A stretch of DNA of 64,000 nt, from assembly GCA_963837945.1 (NCBI GenBank), contig CAWIQD010000026.1:216024-280023 (forward strand), given 5' to 3'. The stretch's first letter is position 1; every line of letters begins with the position of its first letter. This DNA comes from CAVUBL01 sp963837945. GTDB lineage: Bacteria > Acidobacteriota > Thermoanaerobaculia > Multivoradales > DATKCC01. A program made the translations under genes and the position numbers. Below the pieces are notes generated by a model. The model was not told the origin of the DNA. It made no database searches and was given only the letters and a program-made list of their open reading frames with translations. Of this stretch, positions 9,169-16,892 are shown in pieces.

Positions 9169-9570
9169 TTAGCCGTTGGCGGCCCGCTCGAGGCCGGGAA
9201 GAGCGAGCCGGTGGGTGCCGGCGAAGTAGGCGAGCCGGCCGCGGAAGTCGGCCACGCTCCCGCGGCAGCGCTCCAGGACCGGCCGGTCGAGGATCTGGAT
9301 CAGCGCGCCGCCGGCGTCGGCCACGACGCAGGGCAGCTCGCCGTCGATCGCAGCCTCGAGCTCGGCCCAGACCTCGTCCCGGTGCACGTACTCGACCGGC
9401 ACCCCGAGCTCCTCCTTGCAGTCCTTCCACTCGGAGCGCTCGCCGGTCAGGCCGTGGGTGATCGTGCACAGCGCGCAGCCGCCCAGGCGCAACGCCTTCC
9501 GGGCGCTGTCGAAGAAGGCGCTCAAGGTGCCCGAGTCGGCATCGAACACGAAGATCAGCCGATCGATCAT
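9169..9570 (-). CDS. conserved uncharacterised protein with a CxxC-THG motif
   Basis: 133 residues from ATG 9570 (MIDRLIFVFDADSG); a start at 9621 would add 17 residues of low-complexity sequence. A Rossmann-like start (LIFVFDADSGTLSAFFDSARKAL) is followed by GGCALCTITHGL, with two cysteines in CxxC spacing and a His-Gly, then a Trp/Lys-rich helix and VPVEYVHRDE. This arrangement recalls a widespread bacterial family with a C-x-L-C/THG motif and no assigned function; a thiol-redox or metal role is possible but unproven. Confidence 0.65.
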   Translation of the reverse strand: MIDRLIFVFDADSGTLSAFFDSARKALRLGGCALCTITHGLTGERSEWKDCKEELGVPVEYVHRDEVWAELEAAIDGELPCVVADAGGALIQILDRPVLERCRGSVADFRGRLAYFAGTHRLALPGLERAANG

Positions 9571-9703
9571 CCGCCGTTCGCTCAGGGGTCCGGCCGTCGT
9601 GCCGCTCGTGGTCCCGGTCATCGTCAGCGCCCTCCCGCTCAGGTCGTCCGCCGCAGCTGCCACACCTACGGTGCGCGCTCCGGCACGGATTGCGTCCCGC
9701 GGC

Positions 9704-10708
9704 TCAAGCGGCCTCTTCGAGGAGCACCCCGGCGAAGAACTCCTCGACCGCCGCGAGGAAGGTGGTGACGTCCGGCAGCTCGCTGATCCGGCGACGCAGC
9801 GCCTGGCCGCGCGGCAAGCCGTGGCTGTACCAGGCGGTGAAGCGCCGGAGCTTGTCCAGGGCCTCGGGCTCCGGGTCGCGCTCGGCGACGGTCCGGAAGT
9901 GGTCGAGCACCAGCTCCCGGCGCTCGTCGAGGGTGGGCGCCGCGCCACGCCAGCCGGCGCCGCCGGGCAGGAGCGCGGCGATCTCCCGGAAGATCCAGGG
10001 ATTGCGCGTCGCGCCCCGGCCGATCATCACGCCGGCGCAGCCGGTCGCCTCGAGCATCGCGACCGCCTCGGCGCTCCGGCGCACGTCGCCGTTGCCGATC
10101 ACCGGGACGTCGAGCGCCTCCCGGAGCCGCGCGATGTGCGCCCAGTCGGCCTCGCCTCGGAAGCCCTGGCGCGCCGAGCGAGCGTGGAGGACGACGGCGT
10201 CGGCGCCCTCGGCCTGGCAGATGCGTCCGAGCTCGAGGTAGCTGTGGCTCTCCTCGCCCAGGCCGAGCCGGAACTTGACCGTCAGCGGCATCGAGACCAC
10301 CCGGCGCACGGCGGCCACGATGCGGCCGGCGAGCGGCAGGTCGCCCATCAGGGCGGCGCCGGCGCACCCCTTGAGCACCTTGTTGGCCGGGCAGCCCATG
10401 TTGACGTCGCAGACGTCCGGCCGGCGCTCCTCGACCTCGCGCGCGGCCTCGGCCATGGTCCGCTCGTCCGAGCCGTAGATCTGGATCGCCAGGGGGCGCT
10501 CCTCCGCTCCGAAGCGGAGCTGCTCGAGGGCGCGCCGCCGCAGGCTCGGCTGGCCGTGCACCAGGTGCTTCGAGGAGACGAACTCCATGGCCACCAGGCC
10601 GGCGCCCCCGATCCGCCGCACGATGCGCCGGAAGTCCCGGTCGGTCACCCCGGCCATCGGGGCGAGCAGAAGCGGCGGGTCGACGGGGAGGGAGCCGATA
10701 CGAAGCAT
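9704..10708 (-). CDS. dus: tRNA-dihydrouridine synthase (DusB-like)
   Basis: 334 residues. An FMN-dependent TIM barrel that reduces uridine to dihydrouridine in tRNA. Visible motifs: LAPMAGVTDRDFRRIVRRIG at the N-terminus, LAIQIYGSD, the catalytic-Cys segment DVNMGCPANKVLKGCAGAAL, LTVKFRLG, VVLHARSARQGFRG, and the FMN phosphate site VIGNGDVRR with GVMIGRGATRNPWIF. The C-terminal helical RNA-binding domain is present. The pattern is closest to DusB. No fis partner follows. Start ATG 10708. Confidence 0.93.
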   Translation of the reverse strand: MLRIGSLPVDPPLLLAPMAGVTDRDFRRIVRRIGGAGLVAMEFVSSKHLVHGQPSLRRRALEQLRFGAEERPLAIQIYGSDERTMAEAAREVEERRPDVCDVNMGCPANKVLKGCAGAALMGDLPLAGRIVAAVRRVVSMPLTVKFRLGLGEESHSYLELGRICQAEGADAVVLHARSARQGFRGEADWAHIARLREALDVPVIGNGDVRRSAEAVAMLEATGCAGVMIGRGATRNPWIFREIAALLPGGAGWRGAAPTLDERRELVLDHFRTVAERDPEPEALDKLRRFTAWYSHGLPRGQALRRRISELPDVTTFLAAVEEFFAGVLLEEAA

Positions 10709-10800
10709 GGCGGAGACCGGAGCCGGAGTCTACCGCGGGCGGCTCCCCGGGCCCCTGGACAGAGTCGATTCTCCGATCGCCGAGAGACCCGGGAGGGGGC

Positions 10801-10833
10801 GCCCCTTCCCCGCCGTGGGGTGGGAAGGGGGAA
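10801..10833 (+). repeat. family A G-rich repeat, partial copy
   Basis: CCCCTTCCC, a short spacer, then GTGGGGTGGGAAGGGGG: matches the left part of the fuller copy at 39301-39353. It lies in the gap between dus and the methyltransferase. Confidence 0.55.
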
Positions 10834-10891
10834 GAAGTCGGAGGAGCTCCGGGTGCCTCGCCGGATCGGGGTCGGACTATATGATGACCCG

Positions 10892-11611
10892 GTGGCCTGG
10901 TACCGGGAGTGGTTCGGCGAGGAGTACCTGGACCTCTACGCTCACCGCGACCGGCAGGAGGCCGAGCGTCAGGCCGACTTCGTCGAGCGCCGGCTCGGCC
11001 CCGGCAAGCCGCGCGCGGTGCTCGACCTCGCCTGCGGCGCCGGCCGCCACACCGACGCCTTGAGGAAGCGCGGCTACCGGGTGCTCGGGGTCGACCTGTC
11101 GTTGACCCTGCTCACCCGGCGGCCCGACCTGCCCCGGGTCGCCGGCGACATGCGCGCGCTGCCCTTCGCCGAGTGCTCGTTCGACTGGGTGCTCAACTTC
11201 TTCACCTCCTTCGGCTACTTCGAAGGCGAGCGCGAGAACTTCCGGGTCCTCGAGGAGGTGGTCCGGGTGCTCGGCTCCGGAGGCCGCTTCCTGGTCGACC
11301 TGATGAACCCCGAGCCGGTGATCGAGAACCTCCAGGCCCGCGAATCCTTCACGAACGACGGCCGCAAGGTGGACCTCGAGCGCTGGTACGACCCCCAGGC
11401 CAAGCGGGTCAACAAGCGCATCCGGATCACCCGTGCGGACGGCACCGAGAGTACCTTCCTCGAGAGCGTCCGCGCCTATCGCCTGGAGGAGGTCGTCATC
11501 GGAATGCAGTGGGCCGGGCTCCAGGTGATCGGGACCTTCGGCAACTTCTACGGAGACCCCTACGGTCGTGACAGCGAACGTCTCATCCTCGTCGCCCACA
11601 AGGGCGGCTGA
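10892..11611 (+). CDS. class I SAM-dependent methyltransferase
   Basis: 239 residues from GTG 10892 (AWYREWFGEEYLDLYAHRD). Motif I is VLDLACGAGRHTDAL, followed by the acidic VLGVDLS, then MRALPFAECSFDWVLNFFTSFGYF and GGRFLVDLMNP. A TATGAT hexamer ends 6 nt before this GTG, the spacing seen at other probable leaderless genes here. The alternative GTG 10853 has a GGAGGAG site 6 nt upstream and adds 13 residues. The 3' end overlaps bshC by 44 nt, so it heads the bacillithiol operon; its substrate is unknown. Confidence 0.85.
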   Translation: MAWYREWFGEEYLDLYAHRDRQEAERQADFVERRLGPGKPRAVLDLACGAGRHTDALRKRGYRVLGVDLSLTLLTRRPDLPRVAGDMRALPFAECSFDWVLNFFTSFGYFEGERENFRVLEEVVRVLGSGGRFLVDLMNPEPVIENLQARESFTNDGRKVDLERWYDPQAKRVNKRIRITRADGTESTFLESVRAYRLEEVVIGMQWAGLQVIGTFGNFYGDPYGRDSERLILVAHKGG

Positions 11612-13223
11612 CCCGCCGGCGGTGGACCTCGCGGCCGAGGGGCTCCTGCCGCCCCTGCCCCGGGCCTACCTCGAAGGCCGGGACCTCGATCTCCTCGCGC
11701 CGCTCGCGTTCCTCGCCCCGGGCGAGCTGCCGCCCCGGCCGGCGGCGGCCGGGCGGCCGGACCGCTCCGGGCTCGCCCGCGGTCTCGAGTCGGCCAACCG
11801 CGCCTACGGCCACCCGGCGGCCGACCGCCTGGCGGGGCTCCTGGCCGATCCGGCGACCGAGGTGGTGGTCACCGGCCAGCAGCCGGGGCTCTTCGGCGGC
11901 CCCCTCTATACCCTCTCGAAGATGGTCGCCGCCGGCCGCTGGGCCGCCGCCCTCGAGGCCGCCGGCCGCCCCGCCGTCGCGGTCTTCTGGGTGGCGACCG
12001 AGGACCACGACTGGCGCGAGGTCTCGCGCGCCGCGTTCCCCTCGCCCGAGGGGCTCCGCCACTTCGACCTGGGGCCCGATCCGGATCCTCTCCTGCCGGT
12101 CGGCATGCGCACCTTCGGCCCCGGCGTCGCCGCGATCCTCGACGCCCTGCCCGAGCTGCGCTCCTCCGACCGCTTCGACCGCTGGCTCGAGACGCTCTCC
12201 CGCGTCTACCGCCCCGACGCCCGGTTCGGCGAGGCGTTCTGCCGCCTCGCCGTCGCTCTCCTGGGCGAGCGCTGCCCCCTCCTGCTCGACGCGATGGAGC
12301 CCGCGGTCAAGGAGGCCGAGCGGCCCTGGCTCGCCCGCCTGGTCGAGCGCCGGGCCGACTGGGAGGAGGCCTCGCGGCGCGCCGACGAGCGGATCGCCGA
12401 GCGCGGCTACGAGCCGCAGGTCACGCCCCAGCGCGGGGCCTCGCCGCTGTTCGTGCTGCGCGACGGCGCCCGCCGCCGGATCGAGTGGCGGCCGGACGGC
12501 ACGGGAGCCGCCGGCGGGGCCTACGCCCTGCGCGGCGCCGCCGGGACCCGCGACGTCGCCGAGCTCCTGGAACTGCTCGAGGACAACCCCGGGGTGGTGA
12601 GCCCGGGAGTGCTGGCCCGCCCGGCGATCCAGGACGCCCTCCTCGGCACGACGCTCCAGGTCCTGGGGCCGGGCGAGCTCTCCTACATGGCTCAGGCGGC
12701 GCCGGCGTACTCGCTGCTCGGGATCGCGGCGCCGGCGGTGGCGCTGCGCCCCCAGGTGCTCGTGCTCGAGAGCCACCAGCGGCAGAAGCTCGACGAGCTC
12801 GGGCTCCCCCTGGCGGCCCTCCTGGGCTCCGCCGACGCCCTCGAGCGAAGCTTGGCCGACCGCGCCGCCACCCGCTTCGTCGAGCGCGCCGAGGAGGCGG
12901 TCGAGCGGACCCTCGACGAGCTCCGGGCGCCGGCCCTCGAGCTCGACCCGAACCTCGAGCGGCCGCTCGAGAAGACCCGGGAGGGGGTCGCCCGGGCGCT
13001 CGAGGCGTTCGCCGGCAAGGTGACCGCCGCCGCCGCCCGCCGCGACGAGGTCCGCGCCCGGCGGGTCGAGCGCCTGCGGCAGATCGCCCTGCCCGAGGGC
13101 AGCTTCCAGGAGCGCGTCGTCTCGTCCGCCCACTTCCCCGGCAAGTACGGCGAGCGCTTCGCCGAGGCCCTCTGGGAGCAAGTCGAGCTCGACGGCCGGC
13201 AGCTCCAGGTGGTGGAGCCGTGA
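11568..13223 (+). CDS. bshC: bacillithiol synthase, putative cysteine ligase BshC
   Basis: 551 residues. BshC is thought to add cysteine to glucosaminyl-malate in the last step of bacillithiol synthesis. The family signature VVTGQQPGLFGGPLYTLSKM is present at about residues 105-124, followed by VFWVATEDHDWREV. The C-terminal part has the long coiled-coil region (EKTREGVARALEAF to RRVERLRQIALPEGSFQERV). The GTG start at 11568 lies inside the methyltransferase gene, and the stop overlaps the bshB start (GTGA). The first ~15 residues are unconserved, so the start is approximate. Confidence 0.9.
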   Translation: MTANVSSSSPTRAADPPAVDLAAEGLLPPLPRAYLEGRDLDLLAPLAFLAPGELPPRPAAAGRPDRSGLARGLESANRAYGHPAADRLAGLLADPATEVVVTGQQPGLFGGPLYTLSKMVAAGRWAAALEAAGRPAVAVFWVATEDHDWREVSRAAFPSPEGLRHFDLGPDPDPLLPVGMRTFGPGVAAILDALPELRSSDRFDRWLETLSRVYRPDARFGEAFCRLAVALLGERCPLLLDAMEPAVKEAERPWLARLVERRADWEEASRRADERIAERGYEPQVTPQRGASPLFVLRDGARRRIEWRPDGTGAAGGAYALRGAAGTRDVAELLELLEDNPGVVSPGVLARPAIQDALLGTTLQVLGPGELSYMAQAAPAYSLLGIAAPAVALRPQVLVLESHQRQKLDELGLPLAALLGSADALERSLADRAATRFVERAEEAVERTLDELRAPALELDPNLERPLEKTREGVARALEAFAGKVTAAAARRDEVRARRVERLRQIALPEGSFQERVVSSAHFPGKYGERFAEALWEQVELDGRQLQVVEP

Positions 13224-14005
13224 GCCGGCTCGACGCGCTCGCGATCGGCGCTCACCCGGACGACGCGGAGCTCGGCTGCGGCGGGACCGTGGCGCTGCTC
13301 GCCCGCGCCGGCTTGCGGGTGGGCCTCCTCCACCTGACCCGCGGCGAGGCGGGCACCCGGGGTTCCGCGGCCGAGCGCCACGCCGAGGCCGAGGCCGCCG
13401 CCGAGGCGCTGGGCGCGGCCGAGCTCCTGTTCCTCGACTGCGGCGACGGGGAGCTCCGCCACGGGCGGGCCGAGGAGGACGCCTTGATCGAGCTCCTGCG
13501 GCGGCACCGCCCGGAGCTGATCCTGGCGCCGGCCCCGGCCGACCGCCACCCCGACCACGGCCGGGCCCACCGCCTGGTCGCCGACGCCTGCTTCTACTCC
13601 GGGCTCGCTGCGCGGCCGGCCGGCGATCTCGCGCCGCACCGACCGGGGGCGCTCTACGCCTACATGCAGCACGACCCGTTCGAGCCCGCCTTCGTGGTCG
13701 ACGTGACCGCGGTCTGGGAGGCGAAGCAGCGAGCGCTCGACGCCTACCGGAGCCAGATCTACCCGGGCGCGGGGTCGGAAGCCGAGCCGGGAGCCGGATC
13801 AGCCTCCCGGGCGGCGGGGCGCGAGCGCGACGAGCCGGTCACCAAGGTCGCCACCCCCGACTTCCGGGAAGCGGTCGAGGGCCGCGCCCGCCACTTCGGC
13901 CTGCTGATCGGCGCCACCTTCGGCGAGCCCTTCTGGAGCCGGCTGCCGCTCGCGGTCGCCGACGCCGACACCCTGATGCGCCTGTTGCCCGGAGGTGTGC
14001 GATGA
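13220..14005 (+). CDS. bshB1: bacillithiol biosynthesis deacetylase BshB
   Basis: 261 residues. A LmbE/PIG-L zinc deacetylase that removes the acetyl group from GlcNAc-malate. Metal-binding motifs are intact: AIGAHPDDAELGCGG near the N-terminus (HPDD) and PADRHPDHGRAHRLV (HPDHxxxH). YMQHDPFEPAFVVDVT matches the BshB1 subgroup. A Gly/Ala/Glu-rich insert of about 25 residues around residues 180-205 is not typical. GTG 13220 overlaps the bshC stop, and the stop overlaps the bshA start (ATGA), so all three bsh genes are translationally coupled. Confidence 0.93.
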   Translation: MSRLDALAIGAHPDDAELGCGGTVALLARAGLRVGLLHLTRGEAGTRGSAAERHAEAEAAAEALGAAELLFLDCGDGELRHGRAEEDALIELLRRHRPELILAPAPADRHPDHGRAHRLVADACFYSGLAARPAGDLAPHRPGALYAYMQHDPFEPAFVVDVTAVWEAKQRALDAYRSQIYPGAGSEAEPGAGSASRAAGRERDEPVTKVATPDFREAVEGRARHFGLLIGATFGEPFWSRLPLAVADADTLMRLLPGGVR

Positions 14006-15177
14006 GGATCGGGATCACCTGCTATCCGACCTACGGCGGCTCGGGGATCGTCGCCACCGAGCTGGCGATGGCGCTCGCCGGCCGGGGCGACGAGGTCCAC
14101 GTGATCAGCTACGCCCTGCCCTCGCGCCTGTCGCTCGCCTCGCCGCGGGTCTTCTTCCACGAGGTCCAGGTCCCCAACTACCCGCTCTTCGAGTACCCGC
14201 CCTACTCGCTGGCGCTCGCCACCAAGACCGTCGAGGTGGCGCGCAACTACGAGCTCGACCTGGTCCACACCCACTACGCGGTCCCGAACGCCGTCTCGGG
14301 CGTCCTCGCCCGGCAGATCCTGGCGCCCCGGCCGCTGCCCGTGGTCACCACCCTCCACGGCACCGACATCACTCTGGTGGGCAACGACCCCAACTACCTC
14401 GAGACCACCCGCTTCGGCATCCTCGAGAGCGACGCGGTGACCGCCGTCTCGGCCTCGCTGCGCGAGCAGACCCGCGAGAAGCTCTGCATCGAGGAGGACC
14501 GGGTGATCGAGGTGGTGCCCAACTTCATCGACCCGGCGCGCTTCGCCGAGGCGAGCAAGGGCCCCGGGGCGACCCGCTGGGCCCGGGGCAACGAGAAGCT
14601 GGTCGTCCACATCTCGAACTTCCGGCCGGTCAAGCGGGTGCCCGACGTGGTCGACGCCTTCCGCAAGATCCTCGAGCAAGTCCCGGCGCGCCTGCTGCTG
14701 GTGGGCGACGGCCCGGACCGGGTGAGGGCCGAGCTGATGTGCCGCGAGTACGGCATCTGCCAGGCCATCACCTTCCTGGGGAGCCTTCCCCTGATCGAGG
14801 AGGTGCTGGTCGGGGCCGACCTCTTCCTGCTGCCCTCGGAGAGCGAGTCCTTCGGCCTCGCCGCCCTCGAGGCGATGGCCTGCCACGTGCCGGTGATCGC
14901 GACCGCGGTCGGCGGCCTGCCGGAGGTCGTGACCGATGGCGAGACCGGGTTCCTGGTGCCGGTGGGCGACGTGGCGGCGATGGCCGAGGCCGCCGTCCGG
15001 GTGCTGACCGACGACCGCCTGCGCCGCCGCCTGGGCAGGAACGGCAGGAAGCGCGCGGTCGAGAGCTTCGACCAGGACCGCGTCGTCGGGCGCTACCGGG
15101 AGATCTACGAGCGGGTGGTCGCCGCCGCCGGCGAACGGGTACCGGAGAGAGCCGCGGCGCCGGCGGCGAGCGTGTGA
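14002..15177 (+). CDS. bshA: N-acetyl-alpha-D-glucosaminyl L-malate synthase BshA
   Basis: 391 residues. A GT-B glycosyltransferase (GT4) that joins N-acetylglucosamine to malate, the first step of bacillithiol synthesis. The N-terminus IGITCYPTYGGSGIVATELA, the malate-region DLVHTHYAVPNAVSG, TLHGTDITLVG, and the donor-site E-x7-E segment SESESFGLAALEAMACHVP are all typical of BshA. The ATGA overlap with bshB and adjacency to bshC make the assignment strong. The last ~15 residues are Ala/Pro-rich. Confidence 0.95.
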   Translation: MRIGITCYPTYGGSGIVATELAMALAGRGDEVHVISYALPSRLSLASPRVFFHEVQVPNYPLFEYPPYSLALATKTVEVARNYELDLVHTHYAVPNAVSGVLARQILAPRPLPVVTTLHGTDITLVGNDPNYLETTRFGILESDAVTAVSASLREQTREKLCIEEDRVIEVVPNFIDPARFAEASKGPGATRWARGNEKLVVHISNFRPVKRVPDVVDAFRKILEQVPARLLLVGDGPDRVRAELMCREYGICQAITFLGSLPLIEEVLVGADLFLLPSESESFGLAALEAMACHVPVIATAVGGLPEVVTDGETGFLVPVGDVAAMAEAAVRVLTDDRLRRRLGRNGRKRAVESFDQDRVVGRYREIYERVVAAAGERVPERAAAPAASV

Positions 15178-15848
15178 GAGGGGCGGGCAACGAGTCGGGA
15201 AGGGGATCGAGGGGATGCGGGGGGGATGCAGTTTACTCGGCTCCCGCCGGCCGCGCCCGGGCCGAGCTCCGGGACCGGGGCTCGCGCTTCCTGGCGGTCG
15301 TGGCGCCGGCCGCCTCCGAGGCCGAGGCCCGCGCGCTCCTCGACGAGATCGCCGCCGCCCATGCCGACGCCACCCACCACTGCTGGGCCTGGCGGCTCGG
15401 CTTCCCGCCCGCCGAGCGGAGCGCCGACGCCGGCGAGCCCGCCGGCACCGCGGGCGTGCCGATCCTCCAGGTGCTCCGGGGCGCCGGTCTCTCGGACGTG
15501 GTGGCGGTGGTGGTGCGCTGGTTCGGGGGCACCAAGCTCGGCAAGGGCGGCCTCGCCCGCGCCTACGCCGGCGCGGTCCGCGAGGCGGTGGCCGAGCTTT
15601 CGACGGTCGAGCGAGCGCCGGCCGCGGCCCTCGCCGTCGAGCTTCCCTACGAGCGCCTGGGAGCGGTCAAGCGCCTGGTGAACCCGCCGCGGATCGAGCT
15701 CTGCGGCGAGCGCTACGGCGCCTCGGTACGCCTCGTCCTGTCGGTGTTCGAGGCCGAGCGCGAGGCCTTCGAGGCGGCGCTCGCCGACCTCGGCCTCGAG
15801 GCGCGCGAGGTGCCCGCCGCTGCGGCACTCGCCGACCCGGCGCCTTGA
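15174..15848 (+). CDS. yigZ: YigZ/IMPACT family protein
   Basis: 224 residues from GTG 15174, which overlaps the bshA stop (GTGA). The conserved part begins about residue 24 (YSAPAGRARAELRDRGSRFL). It carries the UPF0029 signature DATHHCWAWRLG, then SADAGEPAGTAGVPILQVL and VVVVRWFGGTKLGKGGLARAY. The C-terminal ferredoxin-like domain (ERYGASVRLVLSVF) is complete. The first ~20 residues are encoded by a copy of the family A repeat and contain no other in-frame start, so either the repeat extends the protein or the true start has been disrupted. Function in the family is unclear (translation-related, by analogy to eukaryotic IMPACT). Confidence 0.85.
   Translation: MRGAGNESGRGSRGCGGDAVYSAPAGRARAELRDRGSRFLAVVAPAASEAEARALLDEIAAAHADATHHCWAWRLGFPPAERSADAGEPAGTAGVPILQVLRGAGLSDVVAVVVRWFGGTKLGKGGLARAYAGAVREAVAELSTVERAPAAALAVELPYERLGAVKRLVNPPRIELCGERYGASVRLVLSVFEAEREAFEAALADLGLEAREVPAAAALADPAP
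15197..15224 (+). repeat. family A G-rich repeat
   Basis: 28 nt identical to 39323-39350, running from GGGAAGGGGATCGAG to GGATGCGGGGGG. It sits between the bshA stop and the conserved part of yigZ and is read as part of the predicted YigZ N-terminus. Confidence 0.75.
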
Positions 15849-15933
15849 GACCGGGGGGCGAAGTCCGCTACACTGTTCGAAGTTCCCGGGAGCAAAGGAC
15901 TTTTCGGTTCTTCCGCAAAGGAGTGGTCCTCAG

Positions 15934-16359
15934 ATGAGCGACGAAACCATACCCCCGAACCCGCCACCCCCGAACCCGCCACCACCGGGAGCGGGAGCGC
16001 CGCCTCCGCCGCCTCCGGCCCAGCCCGGCGGTGGAGCCCCGGGCAGCAACCGCGGCCTCATGCTGGTGCTCTCGTACCTCTGGATCCTGGCCTTGGTGCC
16101 TTACCTGACCGAGCAGAACGACCCGGAGGTCAAGTGGCACGCCCGCCACGGCCTGGTGCTCATGATCGCCGAGATCCTGCTGTCGATCGTGATCTTCATC
16201 CTCAGTCTGATCCCGGCGGTCGGCTGCGTGATCTCGATCCTCTGGATGTTCGCCTGGATCGGGATCGTGATCCTGCACATCCTGTGCATCGTCAAGGCGA
16301 CGAGCGGCCAGCGCCTGATCATTCCCTACGTCAGCCAGTACGCCGACCAGATTCCGTAG
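15934..16359 (+). CDS. DUF4870/Tic20-like small membrane protein
   Basis: 141 residues. A proline-rich N-terminal tail (residues 8-40, repeated NPPPP) precedes LVLSYLWILALVPYL, the motif KWHARHGLVLMI, and two more hydrophobic helices, ending SQYADQIP. The 'xWHAxxGL' turn between helices 1 and 2 resembles DUF4870 proteins. AAAGGAG lies upstream of ATG 15934 with rather long spacing; TACACT at 15869-15874 may be its -10. Function is unknown. Confidence 0.65.
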   Translation: MSDETIPPNPPPPNPPPPGAGAPPPPPPAQPGGGAPGSNRGLMLVLSYLWILALVPYLTEQNDPEVKWHARHGLVLMIAEILLSIVIFILSLIPAVGCVISILWMFAWIGIVILHILCIVKATSGQRLIIPYVSQYADQIP

Positions 16360-16368
16360 GCGCCTTCC

Positions 16369-16396
16369 GGCGGGGCCTCGAGCGGGGCCCCGCCGT
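16369..16396 (+). terminator. GC-rich hairpin after the DUF4870-like gene
   Basis: CGGCGGGGCC, 8-nt loop, GGCCCCGCCG: a perfect 10-bp stem starting 9 nt after the stop codon and 16 bp before yidD. There is no T run. Confidence 0.5.
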
Positions 16397-16411
16397 CTCG
16401 CCCTCGCGCCG

Positions 16412-16738
16412 ATGTCCCGGCTCGGCAAGCTCGGCGGGCGCCGCCGCTGGTGGGTCGCCGTCGGCGTCCTGCTCGTCCTCCTGGCGCTCGACCTCGCCCG
16501 GCCGCCCGGAGCGCAGCTCTCGGCCCGGGCGCTCCTCGCCGCGATCCATCTCTACCAGGCGACCCTCTCGCCGGTCCTGGGCCACGCCGGGGTGCGCTGC
16601 CGCTTCCAGCCGACGTGCAGCCACTACGCCGCGGGGGCGGTCGAGAAGTACGGCGCGCTCGAAGGCTCGGCCAAGGCCGCCTGGCGGGTGCTCCGCTGCG
16701 GCCCCTGGACGCCCGCCGGCACCGTCGACCCGCCGTAG
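16412..16738 (+). CDS. yidD: membrane protein insertion efficiency factor YidD
   Basis: 108 residues. An N-terminal helix (WWVAVGVLLVLLALDLA) precedes the short YidD domain: IHLYQATLSPVLG, then CRFQPTCSHYAAGAVEKYGA with the conserved cysteines, and RVLRCGPWTPAGTVDPP. YidD assists YidC in inserting inner-membrane proteins. In most genomes it lies in the rpmH-rnpA-yidC cluster; here it stands alone beside the DUF4870-like gene and has a longer N-terminus than usual. Confidence 0.9.
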   Translation: MSRLGKLGGRRRWWVAVGVLLVLLALDLARPPGAQLSARALLAAIHLYQATLSPVLGHAGVRCRFQPTCSHYAAGAVEKYGALEGSAKAAWRVLRCGPWTPAGTVDPP

Positions 16739-16770
16739 AGGCCGGCCGCCGGCCGCCGGCGTCCGACGAC

Positions 16771-16849
16771 GCGTGAAGCGGCCGAGCTCTGTCTCGGCCG
16801 AGTCCCGCAGTGCGACCCCGCGTGAAGCGGCCGAGCTCTGTCTCGGCCG
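16771..16849 (+). repeat. family C palindromic repeat, two tandem copies
   Basis: A 30-nt unit occurs at 16771-16800 and 16820-16849 (period 49). Each contains CGGCCGAG, loop CTCTGT, CTCGGCCG, a perfect 8-bp-stem hairpin. The block lies between the convergent yidD and POT transporter genes, where it could act as a bidirectional terminator. A third copy starts at 63972 and runs off the window. Confidence 0.8.
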
Positions 16850-16892
16850 GCCGATCGGCCCGGAGGGCACCGAACGGCTCGCAGTCGGGCGG

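Noticed and set aside
9416..10850. Long plus-strand open frame running over dus into the methyltransferase
   Set aside because: It is antisense to the well-supported dus gene and a by-product of high G+C; only its 3' end is coding.
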